From Infirmifilum lucidum (GTDB lineage: Archaea; Thermoproteota; Thermoprotei; Thermofilales; Thermofilaceae): 64,000 bases of DNA. The number at the start of each line of letters is the position of its first letter. Within the stretch, counting starts at the first letter, position 1. Location of the stretch: the NCBI RefSeq assembly GCF_014876775.1, contig NZ_CP062310.1, forward strand, positions 1,527,699 to 1,591,698. Reading direction: 5' to 3'. The notes beneath the pieces are model-generated. The model was not told where the DNA came from and searched no databases. It saw only the letters and a list, made by a program, of their open reading frames with translations. Below, one piece after another: positions 1 to 9,141 of the stretch. Position numbers and translations under genes: made by a program.

Positions 1-66
1 GGTTGTATTTTAACCTATTGCCGTGGAGCAAAGCTTCAAATACCGCTCACGCCATAATCAACCACG

Positions 67-522
67 ATGCAGGGAGAGGGGCAGCCGAGGCCCCGGCTCA
101 GCAGGGGCAGGAAGAGCTGGAAGCGTGTCCTCAAGAAGGACGGCGGCGAGTACGTACTGGAGAAGTACGTCTTCGACCACTACAAGAGGGTGTGGAGGCT
201 CGTCGGCACGGTGAGGGGCGAGGACGCGATACTAAACGAGATCAGGTGCCCCAGGTGCGGCGCCCTGCCCACCACGTACAGCCTCGGCGGCGGAAGAGCG
301 ATAATCCTCAAACACTTCGACAAGGGGGAGAAGCACTCGTGGGAGGTCAACTACGGCCCCGACCCCGTCTGGCTCGAGTTCGTCCGCTACAAGCTCGGGG
401 CACACAGGCTAGACGGCGAGGCGAAGGCCGCGCTCGCCGCAGCCCTCGAGAAGGCCGGCCACCAAGGCGCGGCCGCGCTCGTGAAGGGCGCCGAGAAAGT
501 CACCGTGAAGCTGATCCCCTGA
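67..522 (+). CDS. Hypothetical protein with one CxxC motif
   Basis: A 151-residue protein not recognised as a known family. It is basic at the N-terminus, carries a single CPRCG knuckle near residue 60 and ends in an alanine/lysine-rich helical stretch. One CxxC could bind zinc only as a dimer or with other ligands, so no function is assigned. It starts at an ATG, has no clear Shine-Dalgarno, and is followed at once by a T-rich stretch (about 528-536) that may end transcription. No operon partner is visible, and the next gene on this strand is more than 6 kb away. It could be a single-gene remnant, but codon use looks normal. Confidence 0.55.
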   Translation: MQGEGQPRPRLSRGRKSWKRVLKKDGGEYVLEKYVFDHYKRVWRLVGTVRGEDAILNEIRCPRCGALPTTYSLGGGRAIILKHFDKGEKHSWEVNYGPDPVWLEFVRYKLGAHRLDGEAKAALAAALEKAGHQGAAALVKGAEKVTVKLIP

Positions 523-885
523 AAAACCTCTTTTTCCCCTGTATTTTGTTCACGTTTACGAAATATTCCGAGAGGAGAAAACGTAAACGTTTACAAAATG
601 CTCACCCCGCACCAGGGTCGGGGCACCGCCATGCGCTTACATAAACGTTATCCTAATTACCCTGCCACGCGGCTATGCTTACATACCGCACAAGAACAAG
701 CTCGGGAAGGCCGCGTCATCACCGTGAGAGTCCCCCAGGAGCTACAGGGGGCCTCCGAGGGACGAAAGGGCGGATCTGGAGCCGTCGAGGAAGGATCCGT
801 ACATATTCACGTATAGGGCGGGCCCCCTGACACTAGACTCGGCGGTGGAGAGAACGGGTTCAATGTATGGGGGTTAAAAGTTGAA
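523..885. promoter_or_regulatory. Intergenic region with AAACGTTT palindrome
   Basis: About 360 bases without a convincing gene. A perfect 12-bp palindrome, GTAAACGTTTAC, lies at 583-594. Related half sites lie at 551-559 (CACGTTTAC) and 641-649 (ATAAACGTT), and the words at 631-643 and 674-686 resemble each other (CTTACATA). This could be an operator cluster, but no promoter or gene depends on it clearly. Short open stretches between 670 and 876 run in two frames broken by stops and may be remains of a lost gene. Confidence 0.3.
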
Positions 886-1456
886 CTAGGGCGGCCCTGC
901 CGGCCCCTTCTCCTCGCACTTCCTCTTCCTCGCGAGGCCCACCATGATGGAGGCGTAGAGGTGGAGCTTCCAGGCCTCGTAGTACTGCCCGTACTCCTCT
1001 ACGGCTTTTCCCGCCAGGTTCCTCAGCTCGTACGCCCCGTCGAGTGTTAGCTCGTCCTTCTCCAGGAGCGCCTCCAGCCTCTCGACCTCCTCCCCCGTGA
1101 AGGGGTTCGCCACGGCCAGCTCCACCACCCTGCGGGCCCCCCTTGACTAGATCCCCGGCCTTCTCGTCCAGCACCCCCTCCGACACCAAGTACTCGACGA
1201 AGGACTCCCGGTAGCCGGAGAAAGCCCTCCCAAGCCTAACTACCCTGCCCTCGACGCCCCCTATCCTCTGGCCAAGCCCCGCCTCCACCTCATTCATCCT
1301 CTGGTTCAGCCCCGCCTACAGAGAGCCCACCCTCTTCTCGAGGGCTCCCACCCTCATCTCCAGCCTCGCAAGCCTCCTCCCCAGCCAGTAGGCGAACCCG
1401 GCCAGCGACCCAGCGACAGAGGCCGTGGAGCTGAGCAGCAAGAGCACGGGCTCCAT
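886..1456 (-). pseudogene. Broken membrane/coiled-coil protein gene
   Basis: Read on the minus strand from the ATG at 1456, this encodes a short hydrophobic N-terminal segment followed by a heptad-like coiled coil (LARLEMRVGALEKRVGSL). An in-frame TAG at 1318-1316 interrupts it. The frame then continues (NQRMNEVEAGLG) until a frameshift near 1130-1150. The remaining alpha-helical C-terminus is read in another frame down to 886. Two lesions in one gene argue for decay rather than recoding. The layout, membrane anchor plus coiled coil plus helical tail, is seen in poorly characterised crenarchaeal proteins. I cannot name the function. Confidence 0.6.
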
Positions 1457-1553
1457 CACTCCTCTATCCCGCACAGGCTTATAAATCAGCTTTCACCCCC
1501 CACGTTCCACTAGCCCGCTCCCCCGCCCCCGAACGCCATGGACATGCCCCGCA

Positions 1554-2327
1554 CTAGCGGAGCAGCCTCTCGACCCACTTCCTGACCCTGTACTCGCTGC
1601 CCTCCCTCTTGACGATCCCGTTCTCTTCGAAGGCCTGGAGGATTTGGGGAGGGAGCTCGTGTAGCCTTCTGGCGGCGTGCCTGTAGCCGGGGTCGAGGGT
1701 GAGGGGCAGTATCGGGAGCTCCACGTGGCCCCTCGTGTACTCGTGGACGTAGTAGGCCCTGTTCGCGCCTATGAGGGGGGCCAGCGCGTAGAGCGCGGAG
1801 CCCTCGGGCTTGAAGCCCCCCGTCAGGTTCAGGTACACCAGCAACCCCCTCTTCCTGGCCTCCTCCGCCAGCCCGGCCGCCTCGTCCAGCAGGTTGTACA
1901 GGCCCTCGTCGAAGTCGAGGCCCAGCTGGGGAACCCTGCGGATCTCGGCCTCCACGCCGCTGTCCCTCAGGTACTTCGCTATCACCGACGCGCAGAAGAA
2001 CGCGACCCCAGAGTCCGTCGAGAGGAGCGCGGCCCCGGCTACGCTGCCCTCCTCCAGGTACGGCCTCATGGCGTTGAGTTCCGCGCTGGCCCTGTAGGGG
2101 TCAGACGCGAGGATCTGCAGCGCCGCCTCGAACTCCTCGGTGCCCTCCGAGGCCCTGCCCCCGGCCTCCGCGTCCTCCAGGGAGCGCACGGGCGCGCGGG
2201 CCCACTTGGCGAACTTCTCCAGGATCCTGTCGGGCACCAGGCCCCTGCCCATGCTCTCGGCGTTCCTCACGAGGCTCGTGCCCACCGTCACTATGTGGTA
2301 CGCCCGCCTCCCCACGCGAACCACCAC
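1554..2327 (-). CDS. crn1: CARF protein, APE2256/Crn1-type (likely ring nuclease)
   Basis: A 257-residue CARF protein. The N-terminal motif TVGTSL and the motif NLTGGFKPE near residues 167-175 are hallmarks of the APE2256 family, to which the Sulfolobus ring nucleases Sso2081 and Sso1393 belong. Ser18 and Lys173 sit where those enzymes carry their functional Ser and Lys (Ser11 and Lys168 in Sso2081). The likely role is therefore cleavage of the cyclic tetra-adenylate made by Cas10, switching off the type III response. The C-terminus looks like a small winged-helix domain, so a regulatory role is an alternative. It starts at a GTG 12 nt after csx1, in the same operon. The link to cA4 is inferred from the family. 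Confidence 0.75.
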   Translation of the reverse strand: MVVRVGRRAYHIVTVGTSLVRNAESMGRGLVPDRILEKFAKWARAPVRSLEDAEAGGRASEGTEEFEAALQILASDPYRASAELNAMRPYLEEGSVAGAALLSTDSGVAFFCASVIAKYLRDSGVEAEIRRVPQLGLDFDEGLYNLLDEAAGLAEEARKRGLLVYLNLTGGFKPEGSALYALAPLIGANRAYYVHEYTRGHVELPILPLTLDPGYRHAARRLHELPPQILQAFEENGIVKREGSEYRVRKWVERLLR

Positions 2328-2339
2328 GGCGAGGCCCCC

Positions 2340-3683
2340 TTAATGCCTTTCGCCGCACTTGAAGCACGCGCAGGACATGTCTATCCCTAGGGCCTCCATG
2401 GTCTTGCACAGCGCCTCGCCGGGCCTGTACTTCACGTAGGCGCCGTCGCGGTCTCTCCCGAGCACGACCAACTCCTTGAGGAGGCCAGCGTGGGCGACGA
2501 AGTTCCTCTCGAGCTCCCCGCCCCTCTCCCAGGGCCTCTCGGGCTCCACGCCCATGAGCTCGTAGAGGGGCTTCTCCTCCCCGGGGGCGAGCCTCTCGGA
2601 CAGCCTGTAGAGGTTGTTCAACTCGTTCTCCACTATCCTCCTAGGGGCGTCGCCCAGCGCCCCGTAGATCCCGGGGGCCCACTCCATCATGTCTTCCAGC
2701 CTGTTGCTCCCCACGCGCCTGCACGCCCAGTCCGCCAGCACCCACGCCATGACCCTGGCCGTAGACGCCCTCTCGTCGCCGCCCTCAAGCACGTTGCCGG
2801 CGACCCTCCTGCCAGCCACGAAGTCCCCGTACGCGTCCACCTCCTCCCTCCCACACTCGCAGAGGTAGTAGAGGGCGAGCGGCGCGTTGAGCACTAGCGC
2901 CCTGTACAAGCTCCTCAAAGTAGAGCCCCCTATCCTGCTCTCCTCCACGAAGCTCAAGTCCAGCTTCGACCTGTCCCCGTTCACCTTGTACGTCTCGACG
3001 ACCTCGAACTCGCCCACGTCGCTTTTAACCGGAACAGCGTTGTAGACCCTCACCTTGGCCTTAAACAGGGGGGCCAGCAGCCTGAGGGCCTCGAAGACCA
3101 GCGGGACTACGAAGTTCAGCCCGTGCGTCACGTCCAGCACCACCTCCACCCCCTCCCCGCCCCCGCGCTCCCTCAGTACCCTGTAGAGCTCGCCCAGCAG
3201 GATCGCCAGGTAGACGTCCCTGTTAGACACGCGGTAAGCGTAGCCGTACCAGTTATCCGCTCTGGCGGGCAACACGACGACCCTCAGCGCCGCCCCGCCC
3301 AGGCCGCCGAGGGCCTCGCGCAGGAAGAACTCGTAGTACTCCTCGACGCCCCCGACCCAGTCCCGGTAGCCCCCGATGTTGCGGGGCGACACCTCGACCC
3401 TCACCCTCCTCTCGCCGCGCCCGGCCCCGCCGGTTGCACCCTCCTCTAACCTGGCCTCCACGTGGCCGAGGCACTCGCGGCCCACGAGCCCCTCAAGGTG
3501 CCGCGGCAGGGCGTGCCCGACCTCCCTCACCGACCTCAGCACGGACTCCAGCGCCACAACGACGTACGCCGACGCCCCCTTGAAGCACCCGAGCGAGAGG
3601 AAGCCCCTGAAGCTCTTCTCCCCGAACCTGTAGGTGGCCTCCCTGTAGCCCAGGACATCCCCGAGAGTGGCTACGACTATCAT
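2340..3683 (-). CDS. csx1: Csx1 CARF-HEPN ribonuclease
   Basis: About 447 residues. The N-terminal half is a CARF domain with the Csx1 signature DVTHGLNF near residue 185, which binds cyclic oligoadenylate. The C-terminal half is a HEPN domain with the catalytic RNFVAH (R-N-x3-H) at about residues 393-398. The protein ends in a Cys-rich tail, CACFKCGERH, that could bind metal. Csx1 degrades RNA non-specifically when the type III complex signals infection. The ATG at 3683 is preferred over the upstream TTG/GTG because a TATA box (about 3700-3711) places the transcript start there, giving a leaderless mRNA. It heads a minus-strand operon with the crn1-like gene and diverges from the leader of array 1. 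Confidence 0.9.
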   Translation of the reverse strand: MIVVATLGDVLGYREATYRFGEKSFRGFLSLGCFKGASAYVVVALESVLRSVREVGHALPRHLEGLVGRECLGHVEARLEEGATGGAGRGERRVRVEVSPRNIGGYRDWVGGVEEYYEFFLREALGGLGGAALRVVVLPARADNWYGYAYRVSNRDVYLAILLGELYRVLRERGGGEGVEVVLDVTHGLNFVVPLVFEALRLLAPLFKAKVRVYNAVPVKSDVGEFEVVETYKVNGDRSKLDLSFVEESRIGGSTLRSLYRALVLNAPLALYYLCECGREEVDAYGDFVAGRRVAGNVLEGGDERASTARVMAWVLADWACRRVGSNRLEDMMEWAPGIYGALGDAPRRIVENELNNLYRLSERLAPGEEKPLYELMGVEPERPWERGGELERNFVAHAGLLKELVVLGRDRDGAYVKYRPGEALCKTMEALGIDMSCACFKCGERH

Positions 3684-3760
3684 CACCAAGAAGCCTGCGG
3701 CAAGAGTATAAATCCTTTACCGGCGCGGGGAAAAACGCTAAAAGGCCCCCCGAAAGGCCT

Positions 3761-4003
3761 AAACACTATTTTCCACAGTGAAAAACCTACCGGCATTTAT
3801 ACTTTTCCCCGGGAAGCTTCCCCGAGAACACTCAGACACCACTTTATAAATCAATTTTCATTAAAGTTGTGAACACTTAAAATAGAGGGAGGGTTTGGTT
3901 TCACAACCACAGGAAGAAATTTGCTTATCAAGCCGCGTGCACAGAGGAAGAGAGCAGAGGCCACAAGAGAACCTTTAAATAACCCCACACCCACTACTCA
4001 ACA
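3761..4003 (+). promoter_or_regulatory. CRISPR leader 1
   Basis: This 243-nt leader aligns without net gaps to 21663-21905, the leader of array 2. The last 150 nt or so are almost identical and the first 90 more diverged. It carries the conserved block GTTGTGAACACTTAAAATAG and a TATA box, TTTAAATAA, at 3974-3982. That spacing puts the transcription start at about 4004, the first base of the first repeat. The leader drives pre-crRNA synthesis and should be where Cas1-Cas2 insert new spacers, so the newest spacers are next to it. Confidence 0.9.
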
Positions 4004-6983
4004 GAAGAAGTCAAGAGACAATAGAAAGTGTAGAAATCGCAAGTGTTCTTTTATACTATCTGTTTTTGAAGAAGTCAAGAGACAATAGAAAGGTACTTGG
4101 AGCAGGCGATTATGCGGGCCTCCTCTGTGTGGGAAGAAGTCAAGAGACAATAGAAAGTTTCGGCCATCCCTACACCTCACCTCTTTTTTCTTTTTCAAGA
4201 AGAAGTCAAGAGACAATAGAAAGTGGATAATCGCGGCAAGGTAGCGTCTCTCGTTGTCTGTTAGGGAAGAAGTCAAGAGACAATAGAAAGCGTCCACACC
4301 GCGGCAGTCGTGTTCAAGCGCCACGCCGGAAGAAGTCAAGAGACAATAGAAAGCTGGGGGCTCCACCAGCACGTAGGCAGTGTCAGGGGCATGAAGAAGT
4401 CAAGAGACAATAGAAAGAGAACTTACGGAGAAGGAGAGGGAAGACTTACGAGAGTTCTTGAAGAAGTCAAGAGACAATAGAAAGTATTTAAGCCTTTTCC
4501 GGGCCTGCGGAGCCTTTATAAGAAGAAGTCAAGAGACAATAGAAAGGCATGTCCAGCGGCCGGACGGGGGCCACTACCACGACATACGAAGAAGTCAAGA
4601 GACAATAGAAAGTCTGGCCCCCTATGTTGAACACTGCCAGCGTGACCCTCTTAGGAAGAAGTCAAGAGACAATAGAAAGAAGGACGTGATAGACAGGCTC
4701 AACATCGTGAGGGTGACGGAAGAAGTCAAGAGACAATAGAAAGTGGTGGGGAAAAGCGGCCAAAGTATTCAAAACGACAAGGGATTTGAAGAAGTCAAGA
4801 GACAATAGAAAGATTTTTTGCCCCACCAATTATATTATATCCCTCACTGCCTAGAAGAAGTCAAGAGACAATAGAAAGCGGATGGCCTCGGCCTCCTCCC
4901 TGCGGTACGTCGCGAGAAGAAGTCAAGAGACAATAGAAAGTCTTCCACCTTGCCGCGTTTAATATCGTACCCAATGCTGAAGAAGTCAAGAGACAATAGA
5001 AAGGTACACCACGCCGGCAAGAGTGAAGGCGAGGGCCAGTGCCAGAAGAAGTCAAGAGACAATAGAAAGTTGCAGGGTCACAGACGTACAGCGCTGCACT
5101 GCCGCTGAAGAAGTCAAGAGACAATAGAAAGTTTCCCTCTCGAGTGAGGAGTATGGAGACGTGCTTTTTGCGAAGAAGTCAAGAGACAATAGAAAGCCTC
5201 CAATAATACTTCTAAGAACGCCGACATCGTTACTTTCACCGAAGAAGTCAAGAGACAATAGAAAGGGTTGAGCCGGGCACTCTGAACACCAAAACCACGA
5301 GGATATGAAGAAGTCAAGAGACAATAGAAAGCGTATCTCCACTGGCAGCAGTGAGAGCAGCAGAACCAAGGAAGAAGTCAAGAGACAATAGAAAGGGGGG
5401 CGGCGCTGATGGCCTCGCACCTGACCTGGGCCTCCCGGGAAGAAGTCAAGAGACAATAGAAAGTTGAGCATAGATATTGCGTTGAGCGTGCTTGCAGAGA
5501 GGGAAGAAGTCAAGAGACAATAGAAAGATCGAGTCAAAGACCGGCCTGTAGCCGCCGTACACCGCGAAGAAGTCAAGAGACAATAGAAAGTTTTTCCCAG
5601 CGAATTCGCACGAAAGGCATATTTTTCTTTGAGAAGAAGTCAAGAGACAATAGAAAGCTCCAGGAGCCTGCTCATCCCCGCAGTCCTGTTGTTCAGAAGA
5701 AGTCAAGAGACAATAGAAAGTTCAATGCTGAAGCTCTTGAGCAGCTCTGGCTTCTCAAGAAGAAGAAGTCAAGAGACAATAGAAAGAGAGAGGAACAGTA
5801 GCATGATAAACGCGGCTATAAAGGAGTTGGAAGAAGTCAAGAGACAATAGAAAGATGGAGGAGGAGGCTAGGGGTGTGTTCTACGATACTCTTGAAGAAG
5901 TCAAGAGACAATAGAAAGTTTTCCGAGCCCTCTCCCCGTGGACTTTTCCAAAAATGATCGAAGAAGTCAAGAGACAATAGAAAGCTAGTCGAGGCCGGGG
6001 AGGAGCTAGGGGACAACGTGAAAAGAAGAAGTCAAGAGACAATAGAAAGGCGTACCTCGCGCTACTCAGGCCAGTACTCGGCTTCCTCGAAGAAGTCAAG
6101 AGACAATAGAAAGAGGTGGCTCGCCCACTTACTGGTCACCAAGATCATCTACGAGGAAGAAGTCAAGAGACAATAGAAAGCTTCTTTTTGACGTCGACGT
6201 AGACGCGGCGGTCCCCTGTGAAGAAGTCAAGAGACAATAGAAAGATGCAAGGTCACCTCTCCTCCACGAGGAGAGGAGAACAAGAAGAAGTCAAGAGACA
6301 ATAGAAAGACGGCGAACAGCGTGTCGCCCAGGAAGACGTAGTTGCCCAGGGGAAGAAGTCAAGAGACAATAGAAAGACTATGCTGAGACAGAAGAAGAAG
6401 CACTAGAACTCATAGAAGAAGTCAAGAGACAATAGAAAGTTTTCGAATAAACGGGGAGGGCCCTCAAGAGAGGAAATCGAGGAAGAAGTCAAGAGACAAT
6501 AGAAAGTTCTTTCTCTTTCTTTTATCCCCGTGATTTTCCCCCCTCTTTCTTGAAGAAGTCAAGAGACAATAGAAAGGGAAATGGACAACGGTTCAAGTCA
6601 CCCCTGACTACACGCGAAGAAGTCAAGAGACAATAGAAAGTGTTGGGGTGTCACTAACGATAACTGCTCTATACGCCATACTTGCTGAAGAAGTCAAGAG
6701 ACAATAGAAAGAGAAGAGCTTGAAAAGATGTTTCCGGAGACAGAGGGATTTGGAAGAAGTCAAGAGACAATAGAAAGGTTTGGGCTTCGCCTTCCACGCG
6801 TGTTCCCTAATTTTCAATGAAGAAGTCAAGAGACAATAGAAAGTATATTTAAAAGCGACCTCGTGCACCATCATTGGCTGTCGAAGAAGTCAAGAGACAA
6901 TAGAAAGTTTGAGAAGCAGAAGGGGGCAACGGGTCGAGTACAGCCTTTCCTCTACTGCGAGTGAGTCAAGGGATAATAGAAAG
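4004..6983 (+). CRISPR. CRISPR array 1, 46 repeats
   Basis: I count 45 near-perfect 25-nt repeats, beginning GAAGAAGTCAAG and ending AATAGAAAG, plus a degenerate last repeat at 6959-6983 (5 mismatches). There are 45 spacers, mostly 37-45 nt; the last is 51 nt. The ATAGAAAG end is the expected 8-nt crRNA 5' handle left by Cas6. The leader at 3761-4003 and the decayed repeat at the far end fix the orientation as plus. Open frames that read through the array are repeat artefacts and not genes. The spacers at 5332-5370 and 6245-6283 resemble spacers in array 2. Confidence 0.98.
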
Positions 6984-7129
6984 ACGGCGAGGAGCCGCTG
7001 CGACGAGTTCGCGGAGGGTGGCGTGGAGCCGGGCGGGGGAGGCGGCGTGATTTTTTTGTTATCAGCGGGCCCCGGAGCCTTATTCCATAATGAAAAAGCA
7101 TAAATATTAGCATTAATAATGTTTGTACA
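6984..7129 (+). promoter_or_regulatory. Promoter of the type III operon
   Basis: The gap between array 1 and the type III operon holds a TATA box (ATAAATATTA, about 7100-7109) roughly 25-30 nt before the ATG at 7130, predicting a leaderless transcript. Upstream is GC-rich sequence with no repeat or gene. Because the operon has its own promoter it need not depend on read-through from the array. Confidence 0.6.
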
Positions 7130-7477
7130 ATGACGGGGCCCGAGGATCTTCTGAATAGGGCTGTCCAAGCCGCTTCTCAGGCTTCTAGGGAGCGCGTCGA
7201 GAAGAGCCAGGTCGAGGGGCTTCTCAGCTTCCTGAACGAGAGGAACGACGTCAACGAGCTCCTCTTCTACATAATGAGGCAGTCTGCGAGGGGCTCGATT
7301 GGGAGGAACACCGCGAGGCTGCTCGTCGAGCACATACGCGGCATTAAGGGCGATGTGGAGAGCGTGAGGAGGTACCTCGGCTACTTCAAGTGGGCCTACG
7401 AGGTTGTCGAGAAGAACAGGATAACGTCTCCCCTGGATAACTTCAACAAGCTCGTGGACGCTTTCCTCAAGAGGTAG
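7130..7477 (+). CDS. Csm2-like small subunit (Cas11) of type III complex
   Basis: A 115-residue all-alpha protein at the head of the type III operon. The segment SQVEGLLSFLNERND and the closing RRYLGYFKWAYEVVEK match the general pattern of Csm2, the small subunit that lines the belly of the type III effector along the target RNA. Length (about 115-140) and gene position agree. Sequence similarity of small subunits is weak, so the call rests on helix content, the YxxYFKWAY-like end and context. The start is a leaderless ATG. The next gene begins directly after the stop codon, so the two are transcribed together. Confidence 0.65.
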   Translation: MTGPEDLLNRAVQAASQASRERVEKSQVEGLLSFLNERNDVNELLFYIMRQSARGSIGRNTARLLVEHIRGIKGDVESVRRYLGYFKWAYEVVEKNRITSPLDNFNKLVDAFLKR

Positions 7478-8275
7478 GTGTCCCGCTTGCCCAAGCCGGA
7501 CATATTCGACCTCGACAGGGTCACCACGGTGATAAAGGTCGAGGGAACCCTGGTCAACGAGACGCCGCTGCGCGTGGGCTCCCGCGAGGAGTTCGCGCCG
7601 GGCTCTCCGGTGGACAACCCGATCATACGCCGGGCCGACGGCACGGTGTACATACCCGGCTCGAGCCTCAAGGGGGTCTTCAGGAGCTTCGTGGAGGCCT
7701 ACAGCCAGTCGGCCTGGAGCAGCGGCGTCCACGTCTGCTACCCCGGAGTCCACAAGTGGGTCAGGGAGAAGGCCCCGAAGGGCAGGGAGGCGGAGGGCTG
7801 CGACACGGTGTACTGCAGGGAAGACGGGGTCGTGGAGTCGGTGTGCGTACCCTGCTACATATTCGGCTGGCTCGACACGGCGGCGAGGCTCTACGTGCTG
7901 GACGCCCCCGCCGAGGGCAGTCCCGCGGTCGGCACGAGAACCATGGTCTCGATAAACAGGTACTTCGGCGGGCAGCAGCCCGGCCAGCTCTACACGCTCG
8001 ACTTCGTCGAGCCGGGGGCCAGGTTCAAGTTCAGGGCCTTCGTCTACAACCTGAACTTCGTGGAGGGCGAGGCCAACGACGTGAAGGCGAAGGCGTGCCA
8101 GGCCCTCAAGGCCCTCTTCCAGGCCCTCTCCAGGGACGGCCTCTTCATCGGGGCCCGCAAGAGCATAGGCCTGGGGCTCGTGCGGCTCGTCGACGCGAGG
8201 TTCGACGTCTACAAGATCCAGGGCGGCTCGCTCGTGCTGTCGGCGAGCAGGGGGCTTAGGGAGGTGGTGGGCTGA
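7478..8275 (+). CDS. Cas7-like RAMP, Csm3 type with catalytic Asp
   Basis: A 265-residue RAMP. It begins with the ferredoxin-like strand TLVNETPLRVGS, then VDNPIIRRADGTVYIPGSSL followed by KGVFR, the classic Csm3 layout. Asp46 aligns with the Csm3 aspartate that cuts target RNA every six nucleotides. A CxxC (CVPCYIFG) and the late glycine-rich GARKSIGLGLVRL complete the fold. It should be the backbone subunit that binds the crRNA guide and slices RNA. The start is GTG, immediately behind the csm2-like stop; a TTG at 7487 is possible. Its stop overlaps the next ATG by one base. Confidence 0.85.
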   Translation: MSRLPKPDIFDLDRVTTVIKVEGTLVNETPLRVGSREEFAPGSPVDNPIIRRADGTVYIPGSSLKGVFRSFVEAYSQSAWSSGVHVCYPGVHKWVREKAPKGREAEGCDTVYCREDGVVESVCVPCYIFGWLDTAARLYVLDAPAEGSPAVGTRTMVSINRYFGGQQPGQLYTLDFVEPGARFKFRAFVYNLNFVEGEANDVKAKACQALKALFQALSRDGLFIGARKSIGLGLVRLVDARFDVYKIQGGSLVLSASRGLREVVG

Positions 8276-9141
8276 TGCAGTACATCTTCCTGAGGAAGGA
8301 CGTCGTGAAGAGGAGGGTCACCGTATCGGCGACGCTCGTCGCGGAGAGCCCCCTCAGGGTCGGCAGCGGCCAGGGCGAGACCGACCCAGCCTCCCCCGCC
8401 AAGCTCCAGTTGCTCAAGCTCAACGGCGTCCCGGTGATACCGGGTAGCTCATGGAAGGGGTTGTTCAGGTCGACGGGGGAGAGGGTCGCCAGGGGCAGGG
8501 GCCTGAGGGTCTGCAGCGGGCTCTCGAAGGAAAACTGCGTGAGGGAGGGTATCAAGGACGAGCTCCAGGAGTACTTGAAGGAGGGCGAGTTCTGGGAGGC
8601 GCTGGCGCTTGCGTGGGACAAGCTGTGCCTCAACTGCAAGCTCTTCGGGACGATGAGCGTGAGATCCCAGCTCACCTTCAAGGACTCCGTGCTCAAGGGC
8701 GCGAGGACAGGTGTGAGGACTATAGTCGCCATTAGCAGGACTGAGGGTGCTGTCGCGAGGGGCGCCCTGGCGACAGTCGAGTACGTCGAGCCCGGAGCCG
8801 AGATACCCCTCGAGGTGCTCGGGACGAATCTGCCGAACTACGCCCTGGGCTACCTGGTGCTCATACTGAGGGAGCTTCACACGGGCGGGACGCAGGTTGG
8901 CGGGTTCAAGAGCAGGGGGTTTGGCTTCGTAAGGGTAAAGGACATCGAGATGAGAGTGGAGGGCGGCGTCAGGGAGGAGGGCGGGCGCATCGTTCTCGAG
9001 AAGGTAGACGAGGATCCGGCGGACAGGGAGGTGTACGTGGAGAAGGCCCTGTTCTCGAGGCTGGACGCCGAGAAGTTCTTCAAGTACGCGGAGCCCCTCG
9101 TGGAGGTGTTCGAGCATGCAGAGATCAAGTATCCACAGTAG
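8275..9141 (+). CDS. Cas7-like RAMP lacking the catalytic Asp
   Basis: A 288-residue RAMP similar to its upstream neighbour: ESPLRVGSG at the N-terminus, VIPGSSWKGLFRS, a CLNCKLFG knuckle, GVRTIVAISR, and the glycine-rich GGFKSRGFGFVRV near residue 205. At the position equivalent to Asp46 of the first Cas7 it has Ala42 (SPAKLQLLK), so it probably holds the guide or target without cutting at its site. It overlaps the previous stop by one base and the next gene by 26 bases. Several Cas7 paralogues in one operon are typical of type III-D-like systems. Confidence 0.8.
   Translation: MQYIFLRKDVVKRRVTVSATLVAESPLRVGSGQGETDPASPAKLQLLKLNGVPVIPGSSWKGLFRSTGERVARGRGLRVCSGLSKENCVREGIKDELQEYLKEGEFWEALALAWDKLCLNCKLFGTMSVRSQLTFKDSVLKGARTGVRTIVAISRTEGAVARGALATVEYVEPGAEIPLEVLGTNLPNYALGYLVLILRELHTGGTQVGGFKSRGFGFVRVKDIEMRVEGGVREEGGRIVLEKVDEDPADREVYVEKALFSRLDAEKFFKYAEPLVEVFEHAEIKYPQ

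Noticed and set aside
598-816. A 72-codon plus-strand frame in the region after the first gene
   Set aside because: Composition is odd, other frames in the same place look equally plausible, and no ribosome binding site or homologue is evident.
4029-6907. Many open frames with repeating peptides such as KKSRDNRK, RRSQETIE and SLDFF in array 1
   Set aside because: They are the three frames of the CRISPR repeat joined through spacers; no start signals and no family match.
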